Below are positions 60,200 through 64,000 of a DNA stretch of 64,000 nucleotides, piece by piece; within the stretch, counting starts at the first letter, position 1; every line of letters starts with the position of its first letter. A program made the position numbers and the translations under genes. This stretch comes from Malachius bipustulatus (taxonomy: Eukaryota; Arthropoda; Insecta; Coleoptera; Melyridae): positions 82,952,186 to 83,016,185 of the forward strand of contig OU342630.1 in NCBI GenBank assembly GCA_910589415.1. The letters are read 5' to 3'. The notes beneath the pieces were generated by a model, which worked only from the letters and a program-made list of their open reading frames with translations, was not told where the DNA came from and did not search any database.

Positions 60200-63100
60200 G
60201 TGAGTAATTTTTTTCGTTTTTATCAAAATTTTGCATGCCAAAATACTGTTACTTATACAAATATTTTTTGATAACGAGTGTTCATGGATAAATCAATCAT
60301 TGATAGGTCATGATTACAAATATTTCTTGAATAAGTCTTGATAAAATAAAGATTGTTTCAATCACTGGCCGGTCCCTAATCGATTTATTTTTGGATAGCT
60401 GTGTTGTCGTGAAATTTTAATGATTAACGTTTTAATGGTGTTTTCTGACTAAAAATTAAGTGCCTAAGAGTGACGAAATATTTTTGTATTACACTATTTT
60501 GTCAAAGAAGTCAATTATAAATGTCTATATTATCATTTATCCAAGAGTCTTGGATCTGTGTACATTTAGAACAAACTATAAATGATATCGTTCCAGTTTG
60601 TTTGTCAACCAAAAAATCATCATCATCCAACTTTTTTTTTTCTTATTTCGAAAAATAGGTATATGTCTAAACCATCTGCCCACCATTCATGAAACTAAAA
60701 TAGTTTTATAAAGGCTCTTTTCTCAACGTAATTATTTGTCTTTTTGCTGCTGGTGCCTTACCATAATGCTGATGCTGCATGCATCAAAATTTTGAATCAA
60801 TTTTTAAAAATTGATATTTAAAGACTGGATAAAAAACGTTGTTTAATCTTTTTATGGTTCATATAGTTAAAATTGGCACTGTAGTAATTATGACACACAG
60901 GATGGTAGTAAATAGAGAACATTCAGTCAGAATATTAGTAGAATACTTATACGAGAATATACGAATATGCCATTAATATCTAATTTTGATATTTTTCGAT
61001 TTAGATTCTGGCGATTAGTTTCCAAAACAGTTCCTCGTTTTTGTGGGAGATTCAACCCTGGATTTTCTTATCCATAATCAACTCTATGGCCGCATAAATC
61101 CCGTTTGTGGTAACTTTGAAATGCTTATGGAATGTATATAAATTTGGGCATCGGAAAAATTTCTCATGGTGTTGCAATCTTCCTCGCTGTGCGAATCTCC
61201 TTATATCATCCATTCTCTCATGCCAACAAAAGGGACGATAATGAAACATGAAGAATTTGTGTTAATTAAAATTTGTGACGATCGTAAATTTATCAGACCG
61301 TGAGGGTATATAGGATCGAACTCTTTCCCCTGGTAACCAGTTCGACGCTTGATCGGGTGAGTACATCTAATTCGCTCATATATCTATTGTATCTCAGGAT
61401 AGATGAAACTCCCCGTATCGATGGGGTATCGGCGTTATTTTTTATGTTTGGATATAAATCTATGAGATCGGGTGTGCGAGACCAGGGCGCGAATAAAAAA
61501 CGCTACATGCAGGGGCTCTGTATTAGTTATGGACTCGATATCCTTTGTGTAGCACTAAAATTTATGGTGTATCGGAGATGGGATTCACGCCAATTAATTT
61601 AATCATTCCGCTGGCATCAAATATTGTTTCAATAAAATAATTCTTATGCTTTATGGCATTGTTATTAACTTCTGGCCAGGCACTTCTTAGTTTAACTGTG
61701 CAAGTATTTAATTTATGAACTACTAGATGATAATTATTATTTTTTTAAATTAAATAGAAAAATTCGTGTCGTTTGATGAAGACTTATTCAATTTTAATCA
61801 CAATCTGATTTTGAATCATAACTTTATCTCTCTGAGACGTAAGACGATTTTCGTCTCAACGTGGCAGTTTTTTTTTGACGAATATGTCTAATTAATAATT
61901 CGAAAATTGCGTTACTTAAACCTACTACAGTATCAGCAGCTTTTGAAATGTTTAGCCGGAATTTTATTTGCTAAAATATTATTTCAATAACTTTACATCG
62001 CTATGAGGAAAACAAAAATCAAGTCTCGGTTCTTACGTTAAAAAATAACAATATTAGATATTAGACTACCGTTCGTCTTATAAGAAGTCAGTTTACCTAA
62101 CCCCGCCGCTGGCTGAAAATCAAGCAGGTTGGGCTGCTTCCGAAGGAACGGCATGCAGCGCCATCCTCGGTGTCGAGACGTGCTTCATATATTATTGAGT
62201 ACCGCGCGTACGGTCCTGTGCCTCCTTCCATTACGAATTCATATGAGAAACACAAGGGAGTTGCTGAAATATTCATCCATATTTCTCATTTTCTCCAGAA
62301 ACAATTCATACCGTATGCATGCACCGCCACTCCGAGACAATAAAACGGTTTCTTCCGTCAAAATAAATACAATTACAAGAAGAAATATTACTCATTTCGA
62401 AACTCCTAAGATAGATAAATAATAAGGACGGAGATGAGAAATATGCCCCGTCCCCATCCCTTCTACGTCATATTTACGCTCATCAAATCGATAAGGGAGG
62501 TAGTATAACGTATGTTCATTAGGATTAGCAGTGAAAGTTAAAAGTGTGAATTCTATTTTTTCTTTCCCAGTTGTCTATAATAGTTAAGCGACGAGACAGC
62601 ACCATAAATAATATTTCATAAGCGTCACATTCTTAGCCTTCATTGACCAATCAGCGATCGGTTAGGCTTACTTTATCCATGACCGATAATGAAAATCTAC
62701 TGGTGATACACTCCACTCTGGTGATTTTGACTTCGAGAACTAGCCCATTCAGCCACATATAAATTGTTATTATATAAATAGTTAAATAACAGGCTAACAC
62801 AAACATCCATGGCCAAACTGGGACTCGAACCCATACGGTGGCAGTCGCGAACACGCTAGTAACCCGCTTTGCTAATGACCGATTTAATAATAAAATTAAC
62901 TGTAAAAGGCTACGTCGGTTTATTATATAGCATCTTCTGTTGGTGAGCGTTCCTCCAGGTCGATAAATTAGTTTCAAAACGACTTGTATCCAGAATATTG
63001 AAAAGTAAAAGTACATAATAAGAAAAAGTATTGTCCACAATATAAAAATAGAATCAAAATAATAAAGATTTTAACCTTCTTAACTTCTTAATTCCTTCTT

Positions 63101-64000
63101 AACTCTTCTTAACTTTTCCATATTCAGTTCATGATCCAAATAACTTATCATGTTGTTTATTCATATTTCAGCAATACTCTTGCTTGATAAATCGATCCCT
63201 TAAGTATACTTATTTGTATAAAATTCTCTCACGTATAAGTTATATTCCCCTTCCATTATGATTGATTGTGCCAAAATTAGTCCATTTATTAGCGTTATCT
63301 CTTATGTCTTACTCCAGTGTCTAATTTAAAAAGTGCCATCGGTCTAAGGAAAGATTCTATTGAATAATTCATTTCTTAATAGCTCAGATATCAGACAGTC
63401 CCGAATATGTCCGTGAATAAGCTCGCATTCTCACTCTGTTCCTTAATCAACAATGCATTGAATTTCCCCAAAATAGAAGATCTAAGGTTGAAGATGCTGT
63501 CATAATACAAGATTAATTTCTTACAATAGCCTGTCTTGCGAGATCTCCTGGGAGGAGAATGGGGAAGTTCTGATAATTCTGTACCTTTCCTTTATTATTC
63601 TTGAGATTGTTGAAATAAATTATTTTGTTTCTACTTTCTACCCACGGAGTGTTAGAGGGGTTGCGGGAAAACTAATCAATTCTCTAAATAACGTCCTAAA
63701 TATTTATATTACCTATGTAATACGTTATACTAGTAGGTACCGATAATCTTGTTTTTTCAGTGTTTTAGAATGTTCTTATAAAAGATTGTCAAAGGTGAGA
63801 ATTGATACTTGCTGCTGATGGCTAATGATATTTATTTAAATTAAATTTCCACAATATACCTACAATCTTTTATAATAACTCTTAAATTGTGGTTACAAAT
63901 CAAAACTAATTGCGCAACGTATTACATAAACAGTACGTTAATAATACGAGTATGTACGTATCCTGTGTGTTATGTACAACTTGTTTGACCATCATTAAAT
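60200..64000 (+). other. Start of the next intron (3' part of gene not found)
   Basis: It begins with donor GTGAGT and is AT-rich with no convincing coding exon. It contains a tRNA-derived SINE-like sequence at 62,811-62,881 and a short CTTCTTAACT-type tandem patch at about 63,073-63,118. The final coding exon is either very short or outside the window. Confidence 0.55.
62811..62881 (-). repeat. tRNA-derived SINE head or tRNA pseudogene
   Basis: The minus strand carries TAGCAAAGCGG (62,864-62,874), matching the RNA polymerase III A box. It also carries GGTTCGAGTCC (62,821-62,831), a perfect B box, at about tRNA spacing. The acceptor ends GGTCA and TGGCC pair for about five positions, but the stem then fails and no good anticodon arm forms, so it is not a functional tRNA. 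Downstream on that strand is AT-rich sequence with a TATAATAA-type patch, as in SINE bodies. Confidence 0.6.

Noticed and set aside
61341..61356. Possible 16-nt microexon after exon C (ACCAG acceptor, GTGAGT donor)
   Set aside because: The acceptor's polypyrimidine tract is interrupted. The segment is short and unsupported by any family sequence I recognise, so chance is likely.
62811..62881. Functional tRNA gene on the minus strand
   Set aside because: A and B boxes are good, but the acceptor stem has mismatches and no convincing anticodon arm forms, so it was called SINE-like instead.
1..64000. CRISPR arrays, operons, bacterial promoters, integrated virus or toxin genes
   Set aside because: The sequence is spliced eukaryotic DNA. 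No spaced direct repeats of CRISPR type, no viral structural or polymerase frames and no toxin-like genes were seen.

Overview
This is an AT-rich, intron- and transposon-laden stretch of an animal nuclear genome, almost certainly an insect. One large protein-coding gene is supported. It is the + strand ortholog of the zinc finger homeobox family (Drosophila zfh2, vertebrate ZFHX3/ZFHX4). Species cannot be fixed from the sequence. The short TAGGTACC-type motifs, the many small inverted-repeat elements ending in CAGGGTG/CACCCTG, and a hAT transposon all fit an arthropod genome.

Layout. Bases 1-42,554 hold no long host coding exon. They are probably upstream intergenic sequence and/or a long 5' intron of the zfh2-like gene. 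Embedded there are: a 1.2 kb inverted-repeat element filled with a ~91 bp tandem array (1,695-2,901); three CAGGGTG-ended non-autonomous elements (10.3, 13.2 and 17.3 kb), the middle one a long foldback; two copies of a repeat, one carrying a hammerhead-ribozyme-like core (18.6 and 23.7 kb); tRNA-derived SINE-like pieces (21.0 and 28.6 kb); a 27-nt candidate microexon (24,072-24,098); a 79-nt hairpin (30.5 kb); and a nearly complete 2,585 bp hAT transposon with a perfect 8 bp target-site duplication (32,240-34,824).

Bases 42,555-60,199 hold three large exons of the zfh2-like gene. Splice phases agree at both internal junctions, and together the exons encode about 2,877 residues. Exon A carries the conserved N-terminus and about eight C2H2 fingers, exon B eleven fingers, and exon C four homeodomains, four fingers and two adjacent PxDLS motifs of the CtBP-binding type. 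Exon C ends at a good donor, so the C-terminus lies in one or more exons not identified here. The product should be a nuclear DNA-binding transcription factor. The introns are 4.7 and 4.3 kb and contain further small inverted-repeat elements (45.8, 46.7 and 55.3 kb). Bases 60,200-64,000 look like the next intron, with a tRNA-derived SINE at 62.8 kb.

The observations most worth checking are the hammerhead-like core in a repeat, the tandem array apparently built from a transposon's own terminal motif, the hAT transposase interrupted only at an A-run beside its second catalytic Asp, the four-homeodomain architecture, and the microexon. All calls come from reading the sequence; no database or folding program was run.
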